Shown piece by piece: positions 35,746-46,538 of a DNA stretch of 64,000 nucleotides. The DNA comes from an uncultured Synechococcales cyanobacterium (GTDB lineage Bacteria; Cyanobacteriota; Cyanobacteriia; Thermosynechococcales; Thermosynechococcaceae). Below the pieces are notes generated by a model that ran no database searches, was not told the origin of the DNA, and worked only from the letters and a program-made list of their open reading frames with translations. The DNA is taken from positions 1,308 to 65,307 of the forward strand of contig CADCWO010000103.1 of the NCBI GenBank assembly GCA_902806435.1, in the 5' to 3' direction. Numbering within the stretch: the stretch's first letter is position 1; each line of letters begins with the position of its first letter. The position numbers and the translations under genes were made by a program.

Positions 35746-37797
35746 TTAAGGTAACGGGGTTTCTGCTACGGAAGAACGTCGCCGCCGCCGCCGCACTACT
35801 GGTGTAGTCTCTTCCAGCTCCTGCGCTGGCTCCTGCCCCGGTTCCGGCTCTTGGCTGACTGGCGTTAGCTCCTCCAGAGACATTACTGAAGATTCAGCGA
35901 TTGGAGTCATAGAAACAGCTTCCTCTGAAGGCTGACTGGGCAGAGGCTTAAGCTCAACATCGGCAGGTAAGCGGGATAAGTTGCTGCCATTAGAGGTTGT
36001 GATGGCAACAACCACAGACTTCGGGTCCTTCACTTCTCGATTAACCAACACAAGCGGTGAAATTCCCATCAGGGCATAGACTTCCTGCTCCTCAGGGGTC
36101 ATTTCTAAAGAGATGGTTTCTGGTGGTTCTTGATTAGGTTTAGGAACTTCTCGTTGTACAGGTTTTGTGCGGCGCTCGGGAGTTATTTTTTCCTCTATAG
36201 GCAGCGGAGCTGTTTTCTGTAATACTGGGATTCGGGAATTTCCCAAAGGGATAGGCAAAGCAGATAGTGTTGGTTCTTCCGCCGGTTTAGCACTAACCAA
36301 ATTTTTGGGTGAGCTGTCACCGCTACGCAGATGCCGCCTTCGCCGCTGGCGTCCGGAAGAGATATCACCACGACTTTGATAGCTGGGATGATTAGATAAA
36401 TCTAAGGCTTGCAGATCATCAGAAGTATCAAGCTCAAATTCTTCTGAGACTACCGCCTGGGCCGCCCGCAGTTCAACTGTTCGTGCTTCTAAGCCATTGG
36501 TATAGGCTTGAGTTTTAGGTGCTGCATGACGCCCCACACTTTCGGCCTCTGTATCTGAAGATTCGCCGGGAAGATGAACCAGATGTCCTAACCCACCACA
36601 GGTTGCGCAGGGCCGCCCAAAAAGTTCGTAGATGTTTTGCCCCTGCCGTTTTCGAGTCAGTTCAACCAGTCCTAATTCTGAAAGCTGAGCAATTTGGGGC
36701 CGAGATTTATCCGCCCTCAGTGCTTTGTTGAAGTGCTCTAAAACCTGAAGCTGGTCGCGCCGCGCGTCCATATCAATAAAGTCAATAATAATCACACCCG
36801 CTATGTTCCGCAGGCGCAACTGTCGTGCGATCTCTGTCGCTGCTTCACTGTTAGTCCATAGCACTGTCTCGCGGGCCGTGGCTGAGCGGGTGAACGAGCC
36901 AGAGTTGACATCAACAACAGTTAGCGCTTCTGTGCGTTCAATGATAATGTAGCCTCCTGAGGGCAGGTCTACTCTTGGCTTGAGGGCCTCTCGAATCGCG
37001 GCGTTGATCCGAAAATAGGTAAGAATTGGGGTTGGCTCACTATGAGAATCCAGCAAAACACCCTGCGGGGGTTTGCCACCACTCCAAGTCATCAAATGCT
37101 GCTTGACTCGCCTTAGGCCGTGGGGGGAGTCAGTGACGATTCGATTCACATCGTCGCTGTAAACGTCTCGCAGCACCCGCTGCACAAAGTCATCATCCCG
37201 ATTAAGTAGTGCCGGAGCTCTAGTAGAGCTCACTTTCTGTTGAATCGCTTCCCACTGCTTTTGCAGCGCTTCTAGATCCTCAATAACTGCTTCCTCGCTA
37301 ACATCCTCTGCTTCTGTGCGGACGAGGAGGCCCATCCCTGCAGGCTTGATCAAGACAGCCAAAGCTCTTAAGCGGTTGCGTTCATTTTCATTTTTAATCC
37401 GCCGGGAGAGATTTACGCCTCGGCCAAAGGGCATTAGGACAAGATAACGGCCAGGCAGGGTAATGTTACCGGTCAACCGGGGGCCCTTGTTGCCGGTAGG
37501 CTCTTTCATGACCTGAATTAAGACCTTTTGCTGCGGTGTCAGTAGTTCAGTGATCGCACCGGCTGAGCGTTTTAGTCGTACTGGCCCCAAGTCAGTAACA
37601 TGAATAAAACCGTTCCGTTCGGTATCACCGATGTTGACAAATGCAGCATCAATACCAGGAAGTACGTTTTCAACGACTCCCAGGTAAATGTCACCCACTT
37701 GATGGCTGCCTGTGGCAACAATTAATTCTTGAATTTGATCTTCTGAAAATACGGCAGCAATACGATGCTGCTCGGCAATGATAATCTGTTTTGGCAT
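35746..37797 (-). CDS. rne: ribonuclease E/G (cyanobacterial RNase E)
   Basis: A 683-aa endoribonuclease. Residues 1-400 are the catalytic core: S1 domain (GDIYLGVVENVLPGIDAAFVNIG), catalytic region (GVIIIDFIDMDARRDQLQVLEHF with the Mg-binding Asp residues), and the Zn-link CATC motif (GRPCATCGGLGHL). The remaining 280 residues are low-complexity and acidic/basic. They end in a run RRRRRRSS close to the C-terminus, the site by which cyanobacterial RNase E is reported to bind polynucleotide phosphorylase. It therefore probably organises an RNA-degrading complex. A 480-base leader precedes it; rne leaders are often self-regulated. Confidence 0.96.
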   Translation of the reverse strand: MPKQIIIAEQHRIAAVFSEDQIQELIVATGSHQVGDIYLGVVENVLPGIDAAFVNIGDTERNGFIHVTDLGPVRLKRSAGAITELLTPQQKVLIQVMKEPTGNKGPRLTGNITLPGRYLVLMPFGRGVNLSRRIKNENERNRLRALAVLIKPAGMGLLVRTEAEDVSEEAVIEDLEALQKQWEAIQQKVSSTRAPALLNRDDDFVQRVLRDVYSDDVNRIVTDSPHGLRRVKQHLMTWSGGKPPQGVLLDSHSEPTPILTYFRINAAIREALKPRVDLPSGGYIIIERTEALTVVDVNSGSFTRSATARETVLWTNSEAATEIARQLRLRNIAGVIIIDFIDMDARRDQLQVLEHFNKALRADKSRPQIAQLSELGLVELTRKRQGQNIYELFGRPCATCGGLGHLVHLPGESSDTEAESVGRHAAPKTQAYTNGLEARTVELRAAQAVVSEEFELDTSDDLQALDLSNHPSYQSRGDISSGRQRRRRHLRSGDSSPKNLVSAKPAEEPTLSALPIPLGNSRIPVLQKTAPLPIEEKITPERRTKPVQREVPKPNQEPPETISLEMTPEEQEVYALMGISPLVLVNREVKDPKSVVVAITTSNGSNLSRLPADVELKPLPSQPSEEAVSMTPIAESSVMSLEELTPVSQEPEPGQEPAQELEETTPVVRRRRRRSSVAETPLP

Positions 37798-38276
37798 TCA
37801 ATTTCCTCAAAATTTTTCAGCCAGGAGCGCCCGATGACGTCTGCTACTTTTGCTGAAACTAGTTATGGTGATGCGTAACGAAGCGTTCCGCCTTTTTGAA
37901 AATTACTGTAACGGTTTAGAAAAAACCAAATACAAGCAACCTATGAAGCTTTCCCTAGGTAGAGTTCCGTGGTGCGAATTAAGTCCACAGAGTTCTCAAG
38001 CATCCCAGGGCAATAAAAACCGAAAGCCTACCCGTAAATAACTGAACGAACAGCCAGTTAGGGTTAATAATCAACGCTTGAGCGTGTATCCATGCTAAAT
38101 CTTTGGAGTAGATTAGCAGAAAGTCTAGTAAAAGCTGGGTTGTATCTATGTATTACACCCTAACAGTTGACCCAACAGTAACTGTAGGTGCCTGTACATA
38201 TATATCCGCTTCTATTGTGAAGCATTATAGCGTGGAGAATTGCTTCTGCCACTACGAAATTAGGATCAAGTTTTAC
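37798..38276 (-). promoter_or_regulatory. long leader region of rne, no gene seen
   Basis: About 480 bases between cobS and rne, on the upstream side of rne, rich in A/T, with no supported frame on either strand. A long untranslated leader that RNase E can cut to limit its own synthesis is known for this gene in other bacteria. That regulation is inferred here, and the transcription start was not identified. Confidence 0.4.
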
Positions 38277-39062
38277 TTAGACTTTGAGATTGAGTAAAGC
38301 TGTGAATAAACACAAGATTAGAGCTTCACTCCACTCAACTACAGCACCGTAGGTATCTCCGGTGTGCCCCCCCAACCTGTGGTTAAGCCAGGCAGCAGTA
38401 CTCCAGGAGATCGCACTACCACCTGCAATTATACCAAGTACCTGAATCCAGGGGCTCCACAATAGCGTCAGGCTACTAAAACCAAGCAACACCCCTAGCC
38501 CTAGGAGTAGATCCCCAGGCTGAATAGTTGCTTTATGCATTGCTCCTTTACCTGCTGGCTTGAGATAGGGATAGCGGGAGATCGCCAGGAGTTGGCCCCA
38601 GCGTCCCCAACCAGCGGCAGCCATCAATGCCAGCCAGCGATAGGCTACCAGATCACTCAAGGCTGTTATCTTTAAGCTGAATAATGCGATCGCACTGATC
38701 ACTCCGAAAGCCCCTGTGTGACTATCTACCATCACCAGTAATCGCCGCTCCCGATCTGGCACAGCCAGCCCATCAGCGGTATCCATTGCCCCATCCAGGT
38801 GCAAGCCACCCGTCAAGGCAATCCACAGGACGACAATCAAAGTACTGCGAGTCAAGGCTGGTACGCCGGCAACCCGCAGTAGTTCATCTCCCAATCCTAA
38901 GCAGCCGCCAATCAGCAACCCAATCAGGGGAGCCCAGCGAGCAATCCCAGTCAGTTCCAAGGCCCAATTGGCGGGAAATGGGACAACAGTATAAAACGCG
39001 ATCGCCCCTCCAAACTGCCGCATCAACCATTGAGCTTGCTTCCAGAGTTGCCAATCTTTCAT
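38277..39062 (-). CDS. cobS: adenosylcobinamide-GDP ribazoletransferase
   Basis: A 261-aa integral membrane protein with 5-6 hydrophobic helices. It has the family motif for metal/substrate binding [15 protein letters not shown], plus [21 protein letters not shown] and the end [20 protein letters not shown]. It joins adenosylcobinamide-GDP with alpha-ribazole phosphate, the last step of cobalamin (pseudocobalamin in many cyanobacteria) assembly. The length is typical. I found no cobalamin riboswitch upstream. cobI lies about 9 kb away on the same strand. Confidence 0.95.
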   Translation of the reverse strand: MKDWQLWKQAQWLMRQFGGAIAFYTVVPFPANWALELTGIARWAPLIGLLIGGCLGLGDELLRVAGVPALTRSTLIVVLWIALTGGLHLDGAMDTADGLAVPDRERRLLVMVDSHTGAFGVISAIALFSLKITALSDLVAYRWLALMAAAGWGRWGQLLAISRYPYLKPAGKGAMHKATIQPGDLLLGLGVLLGFSSLTLLWSPWIQVLGIIAGGSAISWSTAAWLNHRLGGHTGDTYGAVVEWSEALILCLFTALLNLKV

Positions 39063-39258
39063 GGAGTGTAAATGTTCAAGCCCATTGGGAGGGTAGCGAT
39101 TGCCTTTTGTCTTTCACCCTAGGTTGAATCAGCCAGTGACTATTCTGGCCAGATAGCGTTACAAAGGGATACCGGTTTCGGTCGGTGGATTGGAGGACAG
39201 GTTTGACTTACGGAACTACTCAAAACCTCTTGACAGGCTCCTAAGAAGCTCAAGAAAT

Positions 39259-39546
39259 TTAGACTTCTTCAAAATGCTCTACTACTGGAAATGGATCATA
39301 AAAATGGTGAAGCAGTTGCTGCCACTTCTGATATTCTGGAGAGCCTCTAAAGCCAACTGTGTGGTTCTCTAGCTTATCCCATTTAACGAGCAGCAAATAC
39401 TTGCCTTTAACTTCTAAGCAGCGATGCAGTTCATGAGTTATATAACCTGTGATTGATGAGATTAGGGGAGAAGCCTCTTGAAAGGCAGTTTCAAAACTCC
39501 TCTCTGTACCGTTGACGACATTCAGTATTACGACTTCCAGAACCAT
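39259..39546 (-). CDS. antibiotic-biosynthesis-monooxygenase (ABM) fold protein
   Basis: A 95-aa dimeric alpha/beta-barrel pattern typical of ABM proteins: MVLEVVILNVVNGTERSFETAFQEASPLISSITGYITHELHRCLEVKGKYLLLVKWDKLENHTVGFRGSPEYQKWQQLLHHFYDPFPVVEHFEEV, summarised here by its start EVVILNVVNG, middle YLLLVKWDKLE and end DPFPVVEHFEEV. Members include small oxygenases and heme-degrading enzymes; the exact substrate here is unknown. It lies upstream of cobS on the same strand with a 196-base gap. Confidence 0.83.
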   Translation of the reverse strand: MVLEVVILNVVNGTERSFETAFQEASPLISSITGYITHELHRCLEVKGKYLLLVKWDKLENHTVGFRGSPEYQKWQQLLHHFYDPFPVVEHFEEV

Positions 39547-39660
39547 AGGGTATTACCCATGTAAACTAAGTAATCTTTAGCAATAGGTTCCAACTTGTAT
39601 TAGCAGCTTACTCATTTTTTTTCGCGCCAAGTTTGAGAACTTTGTTTCTAGAATGGGTAG

Positions 39661-40803
<1,143 letters not shown>

Positions 40804-40928
40804 AGCGTATTAAAGCAATAGTGTGTAAGAAGAGTAGGCAACAATGATAGCTTGGACGCGTCAACTTTCTCTAGACTAGGGTCTAGGTATTGAGCTAGAC
40901 TGAAAAACCGTGGAGCTTTTAACAAATT

Positions 40929-41288
40929 ATGCACGCCCAGGACATCATCCGCTCTATTGAAGCGGAACAACTTAAATCGGACCTCCCGGTAATCTATGTT
41001 GGCGATACCGTCAAAATAGGGGTGATTATCCAAGAAGGCAACAAAGAGCGAACCCAGCCTTACGAAGGTGTCGTGATTGCCAAGCGCAATGGGAGTATTA
41101 ACGAGACGATTACCGTACGACGCGTCTTTCAAGGGATAGGAGTTGAGCGAGTATTTCTTGTTCACTCTCCCCGAATTGAAAGTATTAAGATTGTGCGTCG
41201 GGGTAAAGTCCGTCGCGCTAAGCTTTATTTCCTTCGCGATCGCGTGGGTAAGGCAACCCGGATCAAGCAGCGGTTTGATCGAGGCTAA
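40929..41288 (+). CDS. rplS: 50S ribosomal protein L19
   Basis: A 119-aa protein with the L19 pattern: [79 protein letters not shown]19 sits at the 30S-50S interface. Normal length. It starts the translation cluster and is followed by tRNA-Trp and secE. Confidence 0.97.
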   Translation: MHAQDIIRSIEAEQLKSDLPVIYVGDTVKIGVIIQEGNKERTQPYEGVVIAKRNGSINETITVRRVFQGIGVERVFLVHSPRIESIKIVRRGKVRRAKLYFLRDRVGKATRIKQRFDRG

Positions 41289-41381
41289 ACTGGATCCTTT
41301 GCCAACTAAAGTTGATACAAAGTCAGTTTTTACTTTAGAATTTGAGGGTTGAGCCCTTTAAAGGGTTCAAGTTCAGATTGG

Positions 41382-41454
41382 GCGCTCTTAGTTCAGTTGG
41401 TAGAACGCAGGTCTCCAAAACCTGATGTCGGGGGTTCAAGTCCTCCAGGGCGCG
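41382..41454 (+). tRNA. tRNA-Trp (anticodon CCA)
   Basis: The 73-nt cloverleaf folds with a 7-bp acceptor (GCGCTCT/AGGGCGC), discriminator G, D-arm GTTC/GAAC, anticodon stem CAGGT/ACCTG around CTCCAAA (CCA anticodon) and T-arm GGGGG-TTCAAGT-CCTCC. CCA is not encoded. tRNA-Trp beside secE-nusG is a common bacterial order. Confidence 0.97.
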
Positions 41455-41653
41455 CTCTCATTCAATCTTTGCCAAGTGCTACACCAAGGCAATTCTAGAT
41501 TTGCTATGTCCTGATTGCGCTTTTCTTTGCATGGTCGGCTTCAAGACTTGAGGTGTTTGGTAGACCGATTAAGTCAGCTTTATTTTTAACTGCGATAGAA
41601 GCTGATAGCTAATTAAATCCCGTACAGCTCACCAAGAAGGCAGGGCCCCTGAT

Positions 41654-41875
41654 GTGACTAAAAAAGAAGAAGCAGAAAATCTCAAACCAGCTGCTGGTTT
41701 TAGCCCTACTGAGTTCTTGCAGGGAACAAAGCAGGAATTAGATAAAGTTGTTTGGCCGGATCGGCAGCAACTAATCGGCGAATCGGTTTCAGTTCTCCTC
41801 ATGGTTGTTCTTTCAGCAACTTTGATTTCGTTCGTTGATAAACTGTTTCGTTGGTTAGCTGGACAAGTATTCTGA
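41654..41875 (+). CDS. secE: preprotein translocase subunit SecE
   Basis: A 73-aa single-span membrane protein: GFSPTEFLQGTKQELDKVVWPDRQQLIGESVSVLLMVVLSATLISFVDKLF. The conserved E-L-K-K/D-V-W-P segment precedes one transmembrane helix. It clamps SecY in the translocon. The start is GTG at 41654 (an overlapping ATG at 41652 is out of frame). Eleven bases separate its stop from nusG. Confidence 0.95.
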   Translation: MTKKEEAENLKPAAGFSPTEFLQGTKQELDKVVWPDRQQLIGESVSVLLMVVLSATLISFVDKLFRWLAGQVF

Positions 41876-41886
41876 GGTAAACGCCT

Positions 41887-42513
41887 ATGTTATACGAATC
41901 AACAGAACCAGCCCAGCTTAATGACCAGGATCAGGCACAGCCAGTTGTAGGTAGTGCACAATGGTATGCCGTACAAGTAGCGTCTGGATGCGAAAAGAAG
42001 GTCAAGCACAACTTAGAGCAGCGACTCGGCACCTTGGACGTTGCTGACCGGATTACCCGGATCGAAATTCCCCAAACACCAACTGTGAAGCTTCGCAAGG
42101 ATGGCAGTCGGCAACCGGGGGAAGAAAAAGTTTTTCCCGGCTATGTGATTGTGCAAATGCTGATGGACGACGAGACTTGGCAGGTAGTCAAGAACACCCC
42201 AAATGTAATTAATTTTGTTGGGGCAGAACAGCGACGTCGCTATGGCCGGGGTCGAGGGCATGTAAAGCCTCTACCGTTAAGTTCCTCAGAAGTTGAGCGG
42301 ATCTTTAAGCAAGCTGAAGAACAGGAGCCTGTGATCAAGATCGATATGGCGCCTGGAGATAAGATCCAAGTCCTGACTGGCCCCTTCAAGGATTTTGAGG
42401 GTGAAGTTATCGAGGTCAGTCCTGAGCGTAGTAAACTCAAGGCTTTACTTTCGATCTTTGGTCGCGACACACCCGTGGAATTAGAGTTTAATCAGGTTCG
42501 TAAAGAGAGTTAA
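41887..42513 (+). CDS. nusG: transcription termination/antitermination factor NusG
   Basis: A 208-aa protein with the NGN domain (WYAVQVASGCEKKVKHNLEQR; VFPGYVIVQMLMDDETWQVVKNTPNV) and a C-terminal KOW domain (GDKIQVLTGPFKDFEGEVIEVSPERSKLKALLSIFGRDTPVELEF). It binds RNA polymerase and couples to Rho or S10. A 20-residue acidic N-terminal extension precedes the NGN core, common in cyanobacteria. It is followed by rplK after 3 bases. Confidence 0.97.
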   Translation: MLYESTEPAQLNDQDQAQPVVGSAQWYAVQVASGCEKKVKHNLEQRLGTLDVADRITRIEIPQTPTVKLRKDGSRQPGEEKVFPGYVIVQMLMDDETWQVVKNTPNVINFVGAEQRRRYGRGRGHVKPLPLSSSEVERIFKQAEEQEPVIKIDMAPGDKIQVLTGPFKDFEGEVIEVSPERSKLKALLSIFGRDTPVELEFNQVRKES

Positions 42514-42516
42514 GTA

Positions 42517-42942
42517 ATGGCAAAGAAAATCGCGGCAGTGATCAAGTTGGCAATCACTGCTGGAAAAGCTAACCCCGCTCCGCCGATTGGTCCAGCCTTG
42601 GGTCAGCACGGGGTCAACATTATGATGTTTTGTAAGGAATACAATGCCAGAACTGCTGATCAAGTAGGTATGGTTGTTCCTGCTGAAATCACAGTTTTTG
42701 AAGATCGCAGCTTCACCTTTATCCTCAAAACCCCCCCGGCTTCCGTGTTAATTCAAAAAGCTGCCGGAATTGACAAGGGCTCTGGAGAACCCAACCGGCG
42801 AAAAGTTGGTCAAATTACCCGCTCTCAGCTGGAAGAGATTGCTCAAACGAAGATGCCCGACTTGAATGCCAATGATATTGATGCTGCAATGCGGATTGTT
42901 GCTGGCACTGCCCGCAATATGGGCGTTACCGTTGCCGACTAG
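42517..42942 (+). CDS. rplK: 50S ribosomal protein L11
   Basis: A 141-aa L11: [71 protein letters not shown]. It forms the GTPase-associated centre with 23S rRNA. Spacing of 3 bases from nusG suggests one message. Confidence 0.98.
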   Translation: MAKKIAAVIKLAITAGKANPAPPIGPALGQHGVNIMMFCKEYNARTADQVGMVVPAEITVFEDRSFTFILKTPPASVLIQKAAGIDKGSGEPNRRKVGQITRSQLEEIAQTKMPDLNANDIDAAMRIVAGTARNMGVTVAD

Positions 42943-43063
42943 CTATCTACGGAGTACTCGCTTCCTCTCAGGAGGAAGTCTTCAAACTGGCCGTGAGCAA
43001 CCTGTAAACATATTTGGGGGAGAAGCATAGCTTCGTTCATTACCCCAGAAGGAAGTAAGAGAA

Positions 43064-43777
43064 GTGAAGAAATTATCTCGTCGCCTGCAAGCCCTACATC
43101 AAAAAGTTGAAGATCGTCCCTACGAGCCTTTAGCAGCTCTAGAGTTATTGAGGGAAACGGCTACAGCCAAATTTCCTGAATCTGCGGAAGCGCATATGCG
43201 CTTAGGCATTGACCCCAAATATACTGACCAGCAACTGCGTACTACCGTTGCTTTACCCAAGGGTACAGGTCAGGCTGTGCGTGTTGCCGTAGTAGCACGA
43301 GGTGAGAAAGTCACAGAGGCAACCAGTGCTGGTGCTGATCTAGCAGGCTCAGAAGAGCTAATTGATCAAATTCAAAAAGGCATGATGGATTTCGACCTAC
43401 TGATTGCCACCCCGGATATGATGCCGCAAGTGGCGAAGGTAGGCCGTATTCTGGGACCGCGAGGGCTGATGCCTTCACCGAAAGCGGGCACCGTCACCTT
43501 TGACTTGCCCCAGGCGATTGCCGAGTTCAAGGCAGGCAAGTTGGAGTTTCGGGCTGATCGCACCGGAATTGTGCATGTGCTATTTGGTAAAACTAGCTTC
43601 TCTGCCGAGGATTTGCTGGTTAATCTTAAGGCTTTGCAAGAAACGATTGACCGTAACCGTCCCTCCGGCGCTAAAGGTCGCTACTGGCGAAGCGTGTTTG
43701 TCTCTGCTACGATGGGTCCTGCGATTGAAGTCGATGTTAATGCTCTCAGAGATCTCAAGATAGGTGAAGCAGCTTAA
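43064..43777 (+). CDS. rplA: 50S ribosomal protein L1
   Basis: A 237-aa L1 of the stalk, with [34 protein letters not shown] and [18 protein letters not shown]. The start codon is GTG at 43064. L1 often represses its own operon by binding the L11 leader. The 121 bases between rplK and rplA hold no other gene. Confidence 0.98.
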   Translation: MKKLSRRLQALHQKVEDRPYEPLAALELLRETATAKFPESAEAHMRLGIDPKYTDQQLRTTVALPKGTGQAVRVAVVARGEKVTEATSAGADLAGSEELIDQIQKGMMDFDLLIATPDMMPQVAKVGRILGPRGLMPSPKAGTVTFDLPQAIAEFKAGKLEFRADRTGIVHVLFGKTSFSAEDLLVNLKALQETIDRNRPSGAKGRYWRSVFVSATMGPAIEVDVNALRDLKIGEAA

Positions 43778-43900
43778 TGCTTCTATAACTGAATTATCAA
43801 GCCAGAGACAGTAGGTGCTAATCGCTTAATATCCTGCCGAGGTTTACACGTCTAAAACTGCCCCACTTTTTGAGGAGGAAGTTTAAAAGACTACTGTTGT

Positions 43901-43929
43901 AAAACCCCGGTCTAAAATCCGGGGTTTTT
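43901..43929 (+). promoter_or_regulatory. attenuator/terminator hairpin in the rplJ-rplL leader
   Basis: Perfect 10-bp stem (AAAACCCCGG / CCGGGGTTTT) with an 8-nt loop, directly followed by T, about 63 bases before rplJ. An intrinsic-terminator shape between rplA and rplJ fits the L10-leader arrangement, in which transcription of L10/L12 is tuned separately from L11/L1. Confidence 0.8.
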
Positions 43930-43991
43930 GATTGGGCAATCAGCATAACCATTAAAAATGGTTTGGGTCACATTAAGGAGGTGAAATTGGT

Positions 43992-44522
43992 ATGAGCAAA
44001 ACCTTAGCGGAAAAGAAAGCACTGGTCAGTGAACTCAAGGAAAACTTGAGTGAGACGCAAATGGCGATTGTGATTGACTTTAAAGGCTTAAGTATTGCCG
44101 AAATCAGTGATCTCCGCAACCGGCTGCGTCCGGTAGGAGCTATCTGTAAAGTCAGCAAAAACACTCTAATGGAGCGGGCCATTGATGGAGATCAAAACTG
44201 GCAACCCCTGACTGAGTATCTTGCCGGTTCTTCGGCATTTTTGTTGGTCAAGGAAGATTTCAGCGGTGCCATCAAGGCTTACCAAGACTTCCAAAAGGTT
44301 ACCAAAAAGACTGAACTACGCGGTGGTGTGCTAGAAGGCCGCGCCCTCAGTGAGGCTGAGGTAAAAGCGATCGGTGACTTACCCTCTAAAGAACAACTAT
44401 TGGGGCAAGTTGCTGGGGCGATCAATGCTTTGGCAACCAAGCTCGCGGTTGGGATCAACGAAATTCCTACTTCATTGGCCCGAGGTGTTAGAGCTATCTC
44501 TGAACAAGAGGAATCAGCTTGA
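43992..44522 (+). CDS. rplJ: 50S ribosomal protein L10
   Basis: A 176-aa L10: MAIVIDFKGLSIAEISDLRNRLRPVGAICKVSKNTLMERAI, GAINALATKLAVGINEIPTSLARGVRAISEQ. It anchors L7/L12 dimers on the stalk. AAGGAGG lies just upstream of the ATG, a strong ribosome-binding site. Confidence 0.98.
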   Translation: MSKTLAEKKALVSELKENLSETQMAIVIDFKGLSIAEISDLRNRLRPVGAICKVSKNTLMERAIDGDQNWQPLTEYLAGSSAFLLVKEDFSGAIKAYQDFQKVTKKTELRGGVLEGRALSEAEVKAIGDLPSKEQLLGQVAGAINALATKLAVGINEIPTSLARGVRAISEQEESA

Positions 44523-44598
44523 GTTAGACTTTCTGGCTGCGAATAGCGATCTGACTATCTGTATCTATTTCAACTAAACATTTCCTAGGAGTTTATTT

Positions 44599-44985
44599 AT
44601 GTCTACAACTACCGACCAGATCATCGACCAACTGAAATCTCTCACCCTGCTTGAGGCAGCTGATTTAGTCAAACAAATCGAAGAGACTTTTGGTGTTAGT
44701 GCTGCTGCCCCAGTGGGTGGAATGATGATGGCTGCTCCTGCTGCTGCCCCTGCGGAAGCCGAAGAAGAGCAAACCGAATTTGATGTTGTCCTGGAAGAAG
44801 TTCCAGCAGACAAGAAGATTGCCATCCTTAAGGTTGTTCGTTCCCTGACTGGCTTAGGTCTGAAAGAGGCTAAGGATATGGTTGAAGCCGCACCCAAGTC
44901 TGTTAAGGAAGCAGTAGCGAAGGGCGATGCTGAAGATGCGAAGAAGCAACTAGAAGAAGCTGGTGCAAAAGTATCGGTTAAATAG
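44599..44985 (+). CDS. rplL: 50S ribosomal protein L7/L12
   Basis: A 128-aa stalk protein. The N-terminal dimer domain ([22 protein letters not shown]) is joined by an Ala/Met/Pro hinge to the C-terminal factor-binding domain ([40 protein letters not shown]). Present in multiple copies per ribosome. A clear terminator follows 30 bases after the stop. Confidence 0.98.
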   Translation: MSTTTDQIIDQLKSLTLLEAADLVKQIEETFGVSAAAPVGGMMMAAPAAAPAEAEEEQTEFDVVLEEVPADKKIAILKVVRSLTGLGLKEAKDMVEAAPKSVKEAVAKGDAEDAKKQLEEAGAKVSVK

Positions 44986-45014
44986 AGTCCTTAATCCTCA
45001 CCTCACTATTCTGT

Positions 45015-45040
45015 GGAGCCTGCTCAGGCTCCTTTTTTTT
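45015..45040 (+). terminator. intrinsic terminator after rplL
   Basis: An 8-bp G/C-rich stem (GGAGCCTG-CT-CAGGCTCC) is followed by eight T residues. It ends the ribosomal protein operon; the PhoX gene converges from the right. Confidence 0.95.
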
Positions 45041-45097
45041 GCGAATCTACCCACTAACCGTATCGCTAGTATGCGCTACCTCTGACCAAAAGAGAAA

Positions 45098-46420
45098 CTA
45101 AGCCCACCGCCACGGGCCCCAAATCGCAAAAGTAATGCCGGGGTCTTGGATGTTGACGAACATAGTCTTGCCCCCTGGAGAAAAGCAGGCGCCGCAAAAT
45201 TCCTTATTGTTAATGGCATTGCGGGCAAACTGGTAAAGTTCCCCCTTACGGGTCACACCAACCAGGTGTTGTGTAGTTTCGCCATCTTCACAGATCATCA
45301 GATCTCCGGCAGGCGCAACCACTAAGTTATCAGGCCCATCGAGCGCGCTTTGCTGATTGGGTTCCACAAATAGTTCAATCGTACCGCCTGCTTGAGCCGT
45401 TCTACCGGGGATGTAGCGCCAAACCTGGCCCATTCCAGCACTACCGCCATCGGTACAGGTAAAGAACACCTCCCCCCGGCCATAGGTAATTCCTTCGCCC
45501 CGCGAGAATTGGGTGGCACCTTTGGCAAAGCCTTCTACCCGCACCGTATCTTTGGCTGGGTCGACATCTTCAATCGGTATCCATTCCACTGCCATCGGCT
45601 TACCAATCGGGAAATTCGTGCGGGTATTTGCCTGAGGGCGGTTCTTGATCTTCAGCGCTTCCAGCAGGCCCCCTGCTTTCAGGTTACCTGGCTGCTTGGG
45701 AACAAAACGATAAAACAGGCTATCTCCTCGGTCTTCCGTTTGATAAACAATGCCGGTTCTGGGGTCCACAGCGATCGCTTCGTGGTTAAACCGCCCCATT
45801 GCCACTAGCGGTTCTGGGGCCACAGGTCCGGCAGCAAGGACGGGCACTTCAAAGTTGTAGCCGTGACGCTTGGAGACGTTGGTTACGTCGCCTGCCTGAT
45901 TCGTTTGGGGGGTAGAGGTATTTTCTTCGCAGCTAATCCAGGAGTTCCAAGGGGTTGCCCCCCCAGCACAGTTGCGGTAGGTACCCGCTAGGGAGACATA
46001 ATCTCGAATCAGCTGTCGATCTGGCCCCACAATTAAAGTTGTAGTTCCTCCGCGACAGGTTGGGTCATACTGTTTTGCGGCTGGCGCAACAACCCGTGGA
46101 TCTTCATCGGGGCTCAGTTCATGGTTGCGGATCAAGATCGTCGACCCTTTTGGTCCAGCGAAAGCAGCCATCCCATCGTGATCACCAGGGACGGGATGAC
46201 CATCACTCATTTTGTCGCCTTTGCGGGAGAAGGCCCGGTATTGAAATCCCACTGGCAAGTCTAATAAGCCTCGCGGGTCTTTTTTTAAGTGTCCATAGCC
46301 GATGCCGCGTAGGGATAGACCAAGGGCTTCCCTGGCATAGAGCGCTTTTAAGGGCTGAGCTAGAACTGCACCTGTTGCTCCTACACCCGCTAAAACTAGA
46401 AATTTTCGTCGTGATACCAC
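45098..46420 (-). CDS. PhoX-type alkaline phosphatase (DUF839)
   Basis: A 440-aa exported enzyme. The N-terminus is a twin-arginine signal (SRRKFLVLAGVGATGAVLA). The body has PhoX-family features (LPVGFQYRAFSRKGDKMSDGHPVPGDHDGMAAF; TILIRNHELSP; CRGGTTTLIV; PWNSWISCEEN; PDNLVVAPAGDLMICEDGE). PhoX enzymes are Ca/Fe-dependent phosphomonoesterases made under phosphate shortage. The GTG start at 46420 has CTGGAG 6 bases upstream. It lies 118 bases after a metallophosphoesterase gene on the same strand, likely in one operon behind a Pho-box-like repeat. Activity is inferred from the family. Confidence 0.87.
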   Translation of the reverse strand: MVSRRKFLVLAGVGATGAVLAQPLKALYAREALGLSLRGIGYGHLKKDPRGLLDLPVGFQYRAFSRKGDKMSDGHPVPGDHDGMAAFAGPKGSTILIRNHELSPDEDPRVVAPAAKQYDPTCRGGTTTLIVGPDRQLIRDYVSLAGTYRNCAGGATPWNSWISCEENTSTPQTNQAGDVTNVSKRHGYNFEVPVLAAGPVAPEPLVAMGRFNHEAIAVDPRTGIVYQTEDRGDSLFYRFVPKQPGNLKAGGLLEALKIKNRPQANTRTNFPIGKPMAVEWIPIEDVDPAKDTVRVEGFAKGATQFSRGEGITYGRGEVFFTCTDGGSAGMGQVWRYIPGRTAQAGGTIELFVEPNQQSALDGPDNLVVAPAGDLMICEDGETTQHLVGVTRKGELYQFARNAINNKEFCGACFSPGGKTMFVNIQDPGITFAIWGPWRWA

Positions 46421-46538
46421 ACTATTCTCCAGTGTTACTTACACCTAATATGATCCTGGGGCTACGCAATCCTAACTTCTGACAAAGATCTGATTTAGCC
46501 ATTCACCGCTCCAGCCGAAGCCATCTAGCCTTAGCAGC

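Noticed and set aside
39063-39258. Cobalamin riboswitch upstream of cobS
   Set aside because: A GTCACTGGC-like string occurs, but the ordered B12-box elements are absent.
40804-40928. psbK after tgt
   Set aside because: Checked because the pair is common in cyanobacteria; no frame with a PsbK-like membrane helix exists here.
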